A stretch of DNA of 64,000 nucleotides from Ancistrus triradiatus (GCA_025084515.1 JAJAGP010002251.1:62001-126000), one strand, 5' to 3'; shown: positions 44,067 through 55,985, counted from the first letter of the stretch. Notes: generated by a model from the sequence alone, not told the origin. Numbers and translations: made by a program.

Positions 44067-45115
44067 CAGTACTGTGTAAAAGTCTTAAGCCACCATTAGA
44101 TTAGATATGGCATTGTTTCAGCAATGGTAAAATGGCCATATACAGCAGTACCTCGGTTCTCGTAGTTAATTCGTTCCAGCAGGCTTGTCAAGAAACTAAA
44201 ATGACAAGTACCGAGCAAATTTTACCCATAAGGAATAATGTAAATTGAATTAATCCGTTGCAGACCCCCAGAAAATCCACACTGTATAAGTATTAATGGA
44301 GTTGTACTGTACAGATGCAGTACGATGGGAATAAAGTTAAATGTATCAGGAACCAAGGAGTTTAATATGGTCTATACTGTATTGTAGTGGAGCCTATTAC
44401 ACATTAACACTTACATTAACCTACAGTTGGCCAAAATAATGAACACCAAACTCATTATATAATAAACTGTTGAGAAATCTCATGTAGTTCATGAGTAATG
44501 GACTGAAAGAGAAAAGTGAAAAACACTTACTCTTTTGGTGAACTCTTAACTGCTCAGCCTGATAGCCAGTTTTCCTTTCGGATGGCTGTGATGTCCTTGC
44601 CTTTCCTTTCCAGAAAGTTTTCCTTTCGGTTGGATGTCATTACTAATCATTTTAGGACCCATGGGGACTTTTTTGCAGTAAGAACACAGTACTGTAGATG
44701 TAACAATAAAGAAAAACACTGAGAAAGGGCTGATGTGAATCAGAATCACTGTGAATTGTGAATCATGAATCGAGTTTAGGCTGAAACGAGTCATACAGCT
44801 CGACTCATACAGCTCGAGCAAATGATGAGAACCGTGACAAATTTTTCTGGTCAAAATGCGTCTACAACCAAATTTGACGAGTTCCGAAGTGGTCGAGAAC
44901 CGAGGTACCACTGATTAATTAATTCTCTTTATTAGAACACAGCCAGAAAATGCAAGAATGTTGTATGCATTATTAAAAAACTGAAAAGAAATTCAGAAAG
45001 AATAGCTACATTTGTATGTCTTTATTGTGACCTCTCTTTACACTTGAGCTGTAGCAGCATCTGGCAGCTTCATCAGGATGCCAAGTTGAAGATGAAGGCA
45101 TGTGTGACACATGCA
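44067..45115. mobile_element. Tc1-like MITE interrupted by another DNA transposon
   Basis: It starts 'cagtactgtgtaaaagtctt'. After 44152 it breaks off and resumes at about 44925 with 'attagaacacagccagaaaa', the continuation found uninterrupted at 15900-15930. The right TIR is not clear. Confidence 0.7.
44153..44918 (-). mobile_element. Pogo/Tigger-like DNA transposon, decayed
   Basis: Terminal repeats 'cagtacctcggttctcgt' and 'gagaaccgaggtaccactg' bound about 765 bp. The CAGT..ACCTCG terminus suggests the pogo/Tigger group, but this is inference. A 121-codon minus-strand frame at 44546-44911 starts at one end, but no catalytic motif is visible. Confidence 0.55.
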
Positions 45116-45634
45116 TATTCATGATGACTCATGATAAATCATGTTGTATTATGTGTATGAATTAATGATTACTCACTCATGAAATGCTCCATGAATTAGT
45201 GCTATTTCATCTACCCTTCTAGTAAACTGTTACTGTGGTGTTTACAATACCAGAGGCCACTATTCAAATAGTGGTTCGAAAGTATAACCATTAGCCACTC
45301 CCTTAGCTAACAGCAGCATACAATCATGCATGCCACAATGTAAATGCAAACAAAGACAGCTGAATTGTTGTTCTGAATAGCAGGGTGACTTTCAGCCTGA
45401 CAGGAGCTTCATGGTTTGGATTTTCCATGGCCGAGCAACTCGCACAAGCCTCACAATGCCAAACGTGAGCCAGGGTGGTATAATAGACGCTGCCAATCGA
45501 CTCTGAAGCAGACAGAATGTGCTCTTTGGGAGTGATGTTTGATGCTTTACCATAGGATCATTTCTGAATGAGCCCGAGTTTTGTCAAATTCCAAGAGAAC
45601 GGTACATGTTTAAATGCACAGTCCCAGTCTCCAT
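45116..45634. other. Intergenic, mostly unrecognised
   Basis: Holds the 45110-45200 repeat shared with 40795-40875. The rest is not recognised. Confidence 0.35.
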
Positions 45635-46130
45635 CCACTTCTCCCAATGAGGGTTGCCATGGCAACAAGCTGAGAAGGTCAGCCCAGACTTCTCCATGCT
45701 CGGCCACAGATTCTAGTTTCTCCCAAACGTTCCCAATCCATCTGTGAGATATAATCCCTCCAGCAGGTCCTGGTGCCCTGGTTTATCTTTTTAGAGGGAC
45801 TTCCAGAAAGAGCTCCAGCAGGAGGTAACTAGGAGGCGTCCTTGTAAGATTCCCAGACTACCTCAACTGATTCTGCTTGATCTGAAAGAGCAGAGGCTCT
45901 ACACCAAGCCTTCCCCAAAATGACTCCTCACCCTGTCACAGAAGTCCAGTAACTAAACAAGTCCAGAAAATGTTCAGTCCAAAACCGCTCCATGAAAGGT
46001 ACAAATATAAATTTGTGCACCCTGCCACTAGGGTTACTTGGACTCAAAAATGGAGCCAGGTCTGGGACTGGTGTCCGTAGAGGAGTGTAACCCATGTAAC
46101 CTGGTCAGGCTTAGCCTGAAATGGCAGAGT
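45635..46130. repeat. Dispersed repeat (family R), second copy
   Basis: 'gctgagaaggtcagcccaga', 'ccaatccatctgtgagatat' and 'ccagcaggtcctggtgccct' match 9230-9360. No coding signal. Confidence 0.5.
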
Positions 46131-46217
46131 GGACTCATCTTGTCACCCACCCACCTGCAAGGTGAAGGATGGAGATTGGGCGCAATGAGATGGTGAGTTC
46201 TGGATGGATAGAGCTTG

Positions 46218-46488
46218 GCCGAGGTTCCACATCTCATTCACTTTCTTATCTGCTTAATCCTGGACAGGAATCCGGGAGAGCCGGTGCCATTGCCTAGCTG
46301 GCTGAACAACCCTAGACAGGGTGCCAATCCATTGTACTACACACTAGGGACGCTAGAGATATCAGTTAGCCAAACCTGCATGTCTTTGGACTGTGGGAGG
46401 AAACCGGAGTACCTGGAGTAAACCCTTGCGGACACAGGGAGGACCCAGAATGCTCCACCTTAACCCAGGATCTTCTCGCTGTGAGGCA
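46218..46488 (-). mobile_element. SINE family B, near full length
   Basis: In antisense it runs from 'tgcctcacagcgagaagatc' through 'ccacagtccaaagacatgca' and 'cctgtctagggttgttcag' to 'taagaaagtgaatgagat'. The same order occurs sense at 57465-57800. Confidence 0.7.
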
Positions 46489-46699
46489 AGTATTTGCAAG
46501 CAACAAACTTATGACAGCATAATACACACTTCTGCAAATGTTAATGAAGTTGATTAACACACAGTTAGATGGACTGTAGATTGTAAGATTGTATCTGTTG
46601 TAAGTAGTTCTGGATAAGAGCATCTGTTAAGGTGTGACTAGATGTAAATGTATACACTAGTTGTGCCCAAGGTTTTACACTTTTATCCAACATATCAAA

Positions 46700-46910
46700 G
46701 TTATACATCAAAATGTAGTCACCGGTTTCGAGTGACAGCAGCACTTTCCGGCCAGATCAGACATCACATGCACGCATAATTGGCTGGGTCTGAGGGAGGG
46801 GAGGACAATTTGGTGATCATGCCTCAGCACTGCAGCCGTGGCCCCAAACCAGCCTCATGTTCTCAAGAATATATGCCAGAGCCCCTGCAACCCTGACCAT
46901 GAAAAAGAGG
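46700..46910. repeat. Degraded SINE-like repeat (family C)
   Basis: 'gcacgcataattggctgggt', 'ctgagggaggggagg' and 'cactgcagccgtggcccc' resemble 23560-23640 and 43850-43930. Confidence 0.35.
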
Positions 46911-47338
46911 GGTTAAAATGTGAATAAATCATTTTTAAATGATTAAAGTTCCATTCAAGTTCCATTCAGAGGTCGTTAACTTCTTTTTAGTTAGTTATTT
47001 GTCCAGGGGAGCCCAGACATTTGCATAAGACTGTTTTATGATCTCTGTCTCTCATACCTGTTTTTGCATACACAGGACAATTATCGGTAAAGTGAAGTAG
47101 CCCGTTGTTAAGCTTGCATTATAAAGACAATAGATTACAATGTTTGAGCTTTTAAATAATTACTGCAAAGTTTCAACAAGGAAATAAACATTTCCCCTTA
47201 CAGTTTGGAGAAGTTACAGCATTTTTCACTTCCTCTGTCCACTTCCATTAAAAAACATTAGAGTTCTAGTTTCGGAGTGTAGGAAGGGGAAGAATCCTGA
47301 TACTATAGGTTATTTCAGAGCAGGTGTACAAAGGAGGA
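46911..47338. other. Intergenic, no recognised element
   Basis: AT-rich; no exon or transposon end recognised. Confidence 0.35.
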
Positions 47339-47436
47339 AACTGTGGTGGCTTAGTGGTTAAGGTATTGGCCTGTAGACCAAGCATTTGAGGGTTCAAATC
47401 TCACCTCTACCAAATTGACATTTTTGTTGGGTCATA
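47339..47436 (+). mobile_element. SINE family A head fragment
   Basis: 'actgtggtggcttagtggtt', a degenerate B box (gggttcaaatctcac) and 'ttgttgggtca'. The 3' half is replaced by LINE sequence. Confidence 0.65.
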
Positions 47437-47439
47437 ATA

Positions 47440-49060
47440 TTCATTATATGAACATAGTATAATCCAAAGCAGCTTTACAATGTTAGATTATTTTCTAATA
47501 TCTACTGTAGGGCCAATCCCAATTTGAGCAAGACTGTGGCTACACCTGAAAAATTCCATAAATGTTATAAGGAAGAAACTTTGGGAGGACCAAGACTCAA
47601 AAAGGGACCCATCCTCCTTGGGTGGCTTAGATGATAAATGTAAGAAATAAACTAATTTATCTAGTCAAATAGGTCTGTAGAAATAATTAAAACAACATAA
47701 ACTAAGTGAATATTAATAGATAAATAAAATATTGAATAAAATAACATAAAAATATGCAAATTGGCATTATTTAGCATCTTGAGTCCTCAGCTGGTAAGTC
47801 TTTGCCGGAGTGTTGGCCCCAGCCAACCGGAGGAGACCGAGAGTTACTGCCATCTGGTGTATGGTGGGGCTGGAGCTGATGACAGAAACAACTTGAATGG
47901 AGCTGAAGTGGAGGAACATCTTAGTGTGTGGGGCTGGAACTTTTAACTTTTAAGGAGAAAAAGTAGTTCGTTATTGTTAAGTGCACAGAGTCTATTGACA
48001 ACCACTGATGCCATGTGTAGCATGAGACTCTGGTAGCATTATCTATAGCAGCATAGCCAGAGAACCAGAAGGTACACAGAGAACCAGAAGATAACACAGC
48101 CAAGAGGGATCACATGAGACATCAGCAACCCACCTCCCCAGCAATCATCAAACCTGAGTGATCGCACTTACAAGGCAAGCAGACAGCAACCAAAACAGAT
48201 CCCAGATCACCACAAAACTATTTGACTATGAACCCCCATCTCTGCCTTACGTTTAAGGCAAGGATGCACAAGTCAAGATCAAGAGGACCGAAGCCCAGCC
48301 CAGCAGGACCACCCACCAGAAACTCCCAGCCAAAGGACAAAGGCCAGACATGACCCCACACTCTGGCCCCAGTAAACCAAGCCATACATTCCAGTCTAAC
48401 CAAAAGTCTGCGTAAATAAGTATGTTTTTAGCCTAGACTTAAAAGTGTTTGAATTTCGGACTAAAGTGGGGAGTTTATTGCACAGTTGGAGAGCATGTAT
48501 CAGAGAGCCCCTCAGTTTGATCTGAGTTCAGTGAAAGAAAATTTAATGACATCCAATCTTTTATTTCCTTTACACAATCCTCAATTTCACTGATTGTAAG
48601 GCCGTCATTTGGTTTGGCTGATATGTACAGCGATGTCTCATCTGCATAGCAGTGGAAACTAATGCCATGTTTACGAATAATTAGGCCTGGTGGCAGCATA
48701 TACAGAGAGAATGTACACAAACAAACAGGTACCGGTCAGTCAAGTAGGATTTAAACCAAGAAATTGCCAGTCCCTTAATACCTACAGTATTTTCTAGTCT
48801 ATTCAGTAAGACATTGTGATCTATGTTGTCAAATGCTGCACTTAAATCTAATATAACAAGAAAAGAAACACATCCATTATCTGAGGACATTAATATATCA
48901 TTTGGTACCCTAATTAATGCTGTTTCAGTAATATTTCATAAATACCATTACATTGGAGGTAGCTGCAGAGCTGCTGATAGACAGATTTATCTAAGATTTT
49001 CGAAAGGAATCAGGAGACTGTATTAAAGAGAAATCTAGGGTTATTGTTATTTTTCTCTGT
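47440..49060 (-). mobile_element. Non-LTR retrotransposon (family L) with RT remnant
   Basis: Read on the minus strand, the reverse-transcriptase region lies at 48890-48475 and the 3'UTR blocks (acccaaggaggatgggtccc, gattggccctacag) lie at 47650-47440. This links the many short family L tails in the window to one LINE. The Jockey-type RT motifs suggest the L2/CR1 group. Confidence 0.75.
48475..48890 (-). pseudogene. LINE reverse transcriptase, broken
   Basis: 48890-48740 encodes FLVILDLSAAFDNIDHNVLL and then LAISWFKSYLTDRY (RT blocks A-B). 48720-48500 encodes GISFHCYADETSLYISAKPN, the catalytic YADD box changed to YADE. The 'PQGS..GP' block between the two is missing and the frame shifts there. 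Inactive. Confidence 0.85.
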
Positions 49061-50134
49061 GAGAGAGGAAAAATGTGAAGATTTAGCTTTAGTGAGGGCA
49101 TGCTTATACTTTGCCATGCTATCCCTCCAAGCAATCTTGAAAACTTCCAATTTACTATATCGCCACTTACATTCTAAACTCCGAGTAGTTTGCTTTAAGA
49201 TAGGGTATACTTAGACCATGGTGCTAGCCTTTTTTTCTTATGCGTTTGACCCTAGCAGGAGCAACTATATCCAGGACTGAATGAAGTCCGCATTCAAGAT
49301 TGGGCTCCATAGGAGTACTAAACGTTAAGTATGGTGGGTTATTTGTAAACACAGCTGGAAGACTGGGAGGGGGATCATCATGCAACAATGACCCCTGCTC
49401 TTAGGGATAGGAACCATCACTCCTCCACTCAGTCAGAACACTGACCGAAATACAGAAGTTAATAAAACAGTATTATTGCTTCTATTATTTCAAAAACTAG
49501 TTAAAAACATTGTATAAAAAAATATATTGCTCAAAATTATTAATTTTAGTTTCAGGTTTTAGACAGAAATTTTAATTGTTAATTTTAATCAGATAATAAC
49601 CTTTAAAATAATTAAATTTTCCATTTGAATTTATATTAGCATGCTTCTGCTTTTTTCCATTAAATTCCAGATGTCTTTCAGGCCCCGGAATGAAGTTCAT
49701 ACCTTTCTTTCTGTTTACTGGAGACTTTCTCTGGAATTCACAGAGAGCAGGTGACCAGGTACCCTTAATGGCATGCCAGTCCATTGCAGGGCTGGGTAGG
49801 GGTTGCTGTTGCAGTGCTGGGGAATGATCCCCCTAATCGGCCACTCATTTCTAAGACACAGCCACTCATGTCTGTGGCTGCCAGGACTCAAACCTAGTTA
49901 ACTTTGGTGGTGTGCTTGCGTTTTAGATGTTTACAGCACCTGAGTGCCTCAAAATAAAGTTAATGTCATTAAATGTAGTTGTTTTAAACATCATATTATG
50001 TGTAACTGTATATCTTCAGTTACGAAATTCAATTGTAGGGTTTAGAATGTGTAATCAGAAATTCAAAGTAAAAAATCTGATTGTAATTCACAACATTAAC
50101 ACTTAGCACATAACATTTAGTGGATTTACTTGTT
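49061..50134. other. Intergenic, mostly unrecognised
   Basis: 49740-49870 ('attgcagggctgggtagggg', 'gcagtgctggggaatgatcc') is a dispersed repeat shared with 33600-33690 and 60310-60420. The rest is AT-rich and unremarkable. Confidence 0.4.
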
Positions 50135-51795
50135 TATTTAACGTATGGAGTGAGATCACTATCTTTAATACGAGAGTGCAAAATCACTTTAAATCGACTG
50201 AAAACAAGAACTGTACGCGTCCAACATGGCAGCATGTTTCAGTTCTGTCCTCGTTTCGTAGATAAAAAACCGGAAATGCATCAGAGGTCAAGGCTTGGTA
50301 GATCACTACTGGAACTATCGATTGCAAGATGTAGCTAAAGGAAATCGACAGGAACGAATAATATAGAGATTAATATAAAATGCAGTAAAGAAGATACTAA
50401 AAGCATTATTAAAGCTAAAATAAAATATAAATGGCAAAATCTATTGGCACAGAACAGACTGGAAGACAGTTTTATAATATTAAAAGTAAAGTTGGAAAGG
50501 GCAGGCATACAAACTGAAACAAGCAAAAAGAGACCATATAATCAAGAATTCAATCTGCACATACAGGGCTAAACGGCACCTTGTCTTAATGAAGAAACAT
50601 ATTGAGGGCAACTGTGAATACTGTAATAATCAAGAAACTGTAGAACACGTAATCCTTCATTGTCCTAAATATTATCAAGCCAAACAATGGTTAATTTCAC
50701 ATCTTGAGGGAAATCAAATTAGACTGAAATTACATGACATGAATCAAAAGTTTGGGCACTACTTATCAAACGTTTGCTGATTTTCTGAGCTAAATAAGCT
50801 AGCCTAACCTCTACATGAAACAATAGTATGGCATATTTCTACAAATGTTTAATGCACAGTATTCATTTGCTGAATTTAACATGTTGGAAGAACATAATAT
50901 AAAATGTGGCATCTGCAGATTTGGACACCCTGTCAGTCAGTACTTGGCAACTCCTTGACAGAAACTACAGTGAATCAATAGGTGCCCAAATCTTTGCACT
51001 TGCAGCATTTGTGGTATTTTCTCCCCAGTATGTTAAATTCAGCAATCATTGATGGATTACAATGTAAAATTTAGAAACCTCTTTTCTTTCATTTTTGATT
51101 AGAATGATCCTTCCCCCAAATGTCAGTGCCTAGTGGGTGAAAACATGTGGATTGATATGAGATGTCTGAATAACTCTGGCATTCCCCCTCATAGATATAA
51201 TGTATTTTGAGATAAATGTACATCTCTGTCGATTCTGGAAGCTGTGGCAGAGAACTGGGCCTGGCCATCAATGTAATGGTCCTTCTTTTGGAATAAATTT
51301 CCAACTTTACTTTATATTATAAAACCTGTCTTCCAGTCTGTTCTGTGCCCCATAAGTTTTTGCCATTTATTCCATCATTTTACTTGTAAAATGCTTTTAG
51401 TACCTTTCTTTATTTTTTTAAAAACACACTAAAAACTTACTTTACCACTAAAAAACACTACTAACTAATACTGCATTTTATATTAAATCTCTATATAATT
51501 TTCTTCATTTTCTCTTCTTTTTCTCTAATTTCCTTCTCTCTTGCTGGCCAATTTTTCCTTTAGCTACAAATCTTGATAGTTTCCGTGAATATCTACCAAG
51601 CCTGACCTCGATGCCATTTCGGTTTGTTTTTATCATCTACAAAACGAAGCACAGAACTGAAACGTGCCTGCCATGGCTGGGGAAGCGTACATTTTCCCTC
51701 TTGTTTTCTTCGCTTCGCTTAAAGTGATTTTGCTCTCCTCCCTCCTATAAAGAGAACAGTGATCTCACTCCATATTAATGTTGCTTTCCTTCCTC
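50135..51795. repeat. Large inverted repeat of LINE-derived sequence
   Basis: The arm at 50135-50505 (tatggagtgagatcactatc ... taaagtaaagttgg) is repeated inverted at 51305-51795 (ccaactttactttatattat ... gtgatctcactccatatt). The arms are about 370 and 490 bp with small indels, and the spacer is about 800 bp. Confidence 0.85.
50380..50780 (+). pseudogene. LINE ORF2 C-terminal fragment
   Basis: 50589-50780 encodes GNCEYCNNQETVEHVILHCP, the C-x2-C...ET..H....C knuckle found after the RT in many non-LTR ORF2 proteins. Upstream codons give IIKAKIKYKWQ-like residues. A frameshift lies near 50560. No RT is attached. Confidence 0.7.
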
Positions 51796-52389
51796 CTCCT
51801 CCCCCTCCATTCAACCACAAGCAGGGACCAATGTTACAAACAAAACCAAAACTTAGTCAGACAGGCTCCTCACACACCCTCACAGCGGGCAAAATGTTAA
51901 CGGGCCAATTAACTTAATTAACCAGTTTAACTTCGCCAAAACCTTCTTAGCACAAACCAAGACAAAGGGGAGAACATACAACTTCCACACAGGCATAAGT
52001 CCAAGGTTGGGAACAACCATCCTTCGCTAACCCATTCGCTCGCCACTGTGGGCCGCCCCTGTAATGTTAGTTGTTTATTGAGTTTGTTTTATATTGACAC
52101 TGGAGATCAAATATACCTATAAATACAAACAAATTTTAAAAAAGACCATTAAGAGCCACAATTAGCATCCTCTTGTTTCAGCTGATATTAATATTTAAGT
52201 ATAAAATCATATTTCAAATACATCTTAATAATGCTTTAAAAAAAGTAAAAAAAAACAGTACAACGTTTAATAAAATTTTTTTATAGTTCTTGCTTTAATG
52301 GTTTTCCATCTCCTTCATTTAGTTGCATAAACACGACATAAACGTATAAATGATAACGTTTCCTTCTATTTCTTTTTCTCTAAAAATAA
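51796..52389. other. Intergenic, AT-rich
   Basis: Upstream of the CpG island. It has runs of A and T near 52230-52290 and no recognised element. Confidence 0.4.
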
Positions 52390-53420
52390 AATAGTCGCAG
52401 TCGCGCGCTTCTTTCTCGCTGCTGCGTGAATTTACGGGTCCACAACTGCAAGCTCGGCGAAGCGTGGCCGACGTCCCACGTCAGAGGGCGGGGGGTTTTC
52501 AAAGAGGAGCAAAGATGGCCGGACAAACAAAAAAGGCCAAGGGGATAACGGAGAAGCCAACAAGCATGGAATTTTGAGCCTCCGGCAACAAACGGTAAAA
52601 CGGAGACGGCCAACACGGAGCACTCGGTCTCTGTACCGTTACAGACGGGTGGGCGTTTTGAAGGAGGAGAGTGACTAACAGGCTGATAAATGAGTTTCCG
52701 AGGCGCCGACAACCCCACAGCAGGACTGCAGCTGAGAGCGGCGAAACCCAAAACCCGCCGCCCGATGGAGGAGGAGGTGGTGGAGGTGTAAGGTGGAGGT
52801 GGAAGGAAGGAGGTGGAGTGGTTTGGTGGTGGTGGTGGGTGGGAGGGGAGGAGTTGGAGAGAAGAGGGAGACGGGCTGGAGCTGGACCGGGACCCAGAAC
52901 CAGAACCAGGACAGGACCAGGGGGGAGAGTGGAGGGACCAGGGCCGGAATGCGGGAGAGGACACAAGGACAGAACCGAGACAGAGGCCGCAGGCACGGCA
53001 CAGTAGTGAGTAAGGGGGAGAAGGGAACGAGTTACTAAACTAATGTTAGCCGTACGGAAACTCAAACAAACCACCAGGCAAGCACAGAGCCCCTCGGTGT
53101 CGGGGGTAGGACGGAAAACCACCGCGGCTGCCCTCTCTCCCCCAACTCTACTCCCACCACCGCAACGCCCGTTGGTTACAAAACTCAGCCTCCGTCCTCC
53201 CGGTCCGTTTTTAAAACACACTGCTGGATAGTGTGCGCGGTGGGTTAAACAGAGCCTGCAAAGCCCCGCGACTTGTGACCCAAACTGGCTGCCATGTCTT
53301 GCACTCTCGTTCTGCCTCAAGTGTATTCCTCAACAACCCCGAAGGCAGATCAACGTGTGGGAGTCCGCTCCCGCCGGTTCCCACAACGGGACAGGACCTC
53401 AAAAATCGGTAATCAGCGAA
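52390..53420. promoter_or_regulatory. CpG island, candidate promoter of an unassigned gene
   Basis: This is a dense run of CpG (gtcgcgcgcttc, gctcggcgaagcgtggccga, caccgcggctg, ccccgcgac) in an otherwise CpG-poor, AT-rich neighbourhood. It holds a GC box at 52487-52495 (gggcggggg), CRE-like halves (cgacgtcccacgtca) near 52470, and a YY1-like 'aagatggccg' at 52512-52521. The long minus-strand frame (52499-53320, 273 codons) is low-complexity Pro/Ser and likely a by-product of base composition. In mammals TRIM33 follows BCAS2, but no RING-coding sequence is present, so no gene is named. Confidence 0.75.
52500..53006 (+). other. Candidate noncoding first exon with splice donor
   Basis: The GC/GA-rich segment ends at 'cacagta|gtgagtaag' near 53006, a strong donor on the plus strand. 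It contains a 20-codon uORF (52515-52577, MAGQTKKAKGITEKPTSMEF). The boundaries and direction are inferred from the donor alone. Confidence 0.4.
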
Positions 53421-54911
53421 AACAAACAATTCTCATAACCATCCCAGCCTCCTGAAATCAGCTGCCTGGTCTCACAAGGACAAGCTGATGGCTAATCAAT
53501 CATTAACAGATCAAAAATAGGGAGATTTGCTGATGGTTACCTTTTTTATATTATTTAGTGACTAAAACGAAATATGTGAAACAAACATAAAGGGAAAACG
53601 AGAGTGCTTGCTGTTCCATTGTGTTCTAACTACTAAATCCACGTTTATTTCCTGTCGTGCATGTCGTGCTGGCCCCAGTCGGTTAACCAGCAGGTCCATC
53701 ATATAGAGTTTCAGTGGCGCATGCTGTGTATTAGTTTTATTTTGTTTGACAAATGGCCCAAGCCACCACAATAAGGACTCTCCAGAAAATTCCCCTGAAA
53801 CGAGTAGGCTTTGAAAAACTTAAGCCAGTTTCTGTAAACACAGATCTTTCAGACTCCTAGACTGATAACGGACTGATAAAACGGAATCCGATGTGGGGCT
53901 CACGTGCTTATGGTTGTGTGAACACCTTTTGCCATCACTTGTGTTTTTATGTTGGCTTTTAATTTTTTTTAAAACTGAAAAATTACAAAAACATTAATTA
54001 TACCCGGGGGGGTGTGACTGGTGCTTATCTTCAGAGAAACCACAAGGTCCATGCTTCAACATCGAGTAGAGTCGTTATTGTATGTAGCGTTCCTCGGCAA
54101 TGATCTTCCCCGATAATGCCCTCCCCCCCTTCCTCAACAACATAGCAATCCAATGGGTATTCATGTGGACGCCAGACCTGGCTGTAATTGTCGCCAGATT
54201 TTAACCCTGAGGGGTTGGGTTAACCGTGTTTACAAATGTCTGAAGAACCTTCAGAAGAACCTTTATCACACCCCTGTGTCATGTATTGCTTTTGCAGAAT
54301 GTTTTGGAACAGTCATTTGGTTTTATTTATTTTGAATAGCACGTATTACAAAGTAATTTTATTATCGATAACTCACATGAACGGTAATTACTGATCGCTT
54401 GTCGAACATCTCTGGAGTTTGTGAAACCATTCCACATGGTTGACATTGTCTTTGTTGATCTGCTCAGCCTGAACGCATCTGCGCTGAGCTGCACAGGACA
54501 GTGAAGGAAACACTGTTTTTAATTACTATGCCATTTTAATACTACTAAAATTGTTTTCCAATTCCAACTCTCGCGTTTCCTCGACCAAGTCCCGTGCCAT
54601 CAATGGTCCCGATTGCCAGCATACTGCTTCATCGCATCTCCTCATTTTCTCAGTCACATCCGCTGCTATGTAAACCCCTTGTCTGATGTGGTCAAGGGAA
54701 AGCCCCACACTTTCGTGGTTTGTGTACTAAGTTCAGGACTTTCGTTCGTCTGCGCTCTCTGTCCCAGCCTGACATTAACCTTTTTATGTGGTTTTTCTCT
54801 ATAAGCTGCACGTGTGTGTTTGCCCATAATTTCGATGCATCTCTGTTTTAAGAGCATTTTCAATAAAAGATGGAGCTATAGCTTATAAATCTTATGAGCT
54901 TGTAGTTCATA
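53421..54911. other. Putative intron or intergenic, unrecognised
   Basis: No exon or transposon end recognised. There is a G-run (cccggggggg) near 54004. Confidence 0.35.
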
Positions 54912-55109
54912 GGGACTGTGGTAGCCTAGCGGTTAAGGTACTGGACTATGGACCAAAAGGTCCAGGGTTCAAATCCCACCTCTGCCAAGCTGCCACTGTT
55001 GGGTCCTTGAGCAAGACCCTTAACCCACAATTGCTTGGATTGTAAGACTGTATCAATTGTAAGTCGCTCTGGATAAGGGCATCTGCTAAATGCTGTAAAC
55101 GTAAATGTG
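54912..55109 (+). mobile_element. SINE family A, near full length
   Basis: 'gggactgtggtagcctagcg' to 'tctgctaaatgctgtaaac'. A box, B box and tail are all intact. Confidence 0.93.
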
Positions 55110-55325
55110 ATGCATAATGACGTGATATCACAGTACGCCTATATTTAGGGTTTCACATTGCATTTCGTCTTTTTTTGTTGAGGCTTAAATTGATTTATAG
55201 AGGGAAAATATGAAAGTAAAAAAGTGGCTTCACAAAGTTCCAGCTATAAGAAAAATAATTAATACTTTAATACACCTGACATGTTTCCAAACTGGTGATT
55301 TGCCATGTTTACACATTGGCTTGCC

Positions 55326-55328
<3 letters not shown>

Positions 55329-55386
<58 letters not shown>

Positions 55387-55387
55387 T
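55329..55387 (+). repeat. (TTA)n microsatellite
   Basis: About 19 uninterrupted ATT units. It creates artificial poly-Tyr and poly-Ile frames. Confidence 0.97.
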
Positions 55388-55606
55388 TAATTCTGTTATG
55401 AATCATACCAGTGCCACTGTTCGTCAGTCATTGAAAATGCATGTAGTTTCTTGGTCCAGTCCAGTTAGTTTTGGGCCAAGGGTTCCGAGTATTATAATAA
55501 AGCTTGTGTTAGAACTGTATTACAACTGTGTTATAAGAAACATGTATAAATTACTTAATTGGCAACGAGAGTGAGAAATCCAATAAACCTTCAGTGCCTT
55601 GTGACA

Positions 55607-55792
55607 TGTAGTAGCCTAGCGGTTAAGGTACTGGACTATGGACCAGAAGGTCCAGGGTTCAAATCCCACCTCTGCCAAGCTGTCACTGTTGGGTCCTTGA
55701 GCCCTTAACCCACAATTGCTTGGATTGTAAGATTGTATAAATTGTAAGTCGCTCTGGATAAGGGCGTCTGCTAAATGCTGTAAATGTAAATA
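55607..55792 (+). mobile_element. SINE family A
   Basis: 'tagtagcctagcggttaagg' to 'ctgctaaatgctgtaaatg', with a small deletion in 'ccttgagcaagaccctt'. Confidence 0.93.
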
Positions 55793-55985
55793 TCATGATA
55801 ATGGTCATTATCTCGAGATTTGATCAGTCTGCTCTATAATGTATGACTAAGTTTAGTCCCCTAACCTACTAGCAAAACACACTGGGAAAATAGTGGATGT
55901 AGATGGTTTTCTGAATGACTTCTTGGTTCTACACCATAAACTGGCATTTTATTCAATAGTTAATTTACGTAATGGTTGCTATATT

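Noticed and set aside
44546..44911. 121-codon frame as a host gene
   Set aside because: It starts inside the terminal repeat of a DNA transposon and shows no domain.
52499..53320. 273-codon minus-strand open frame, Pro/Ser-rich
   Set aside because: It lies in a GC-rich CpG island with competing long frames on both strands and no recognisable domain. Base composition explains it.
52390..53420. TRIM33 first exon
   Set aside because: Expected by synteny, but no RING cysteine pattern or Ala/Gly-rich N-terminus reads in any frame.
54912..55109. tRNA gene (A box and B box present)
   Set aside because: The tRNA-like head is followed by a conserved body and tail and is repeated about ten times, so it is a SINE. 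No cloverleaf with a proper acceptor stem was evident.
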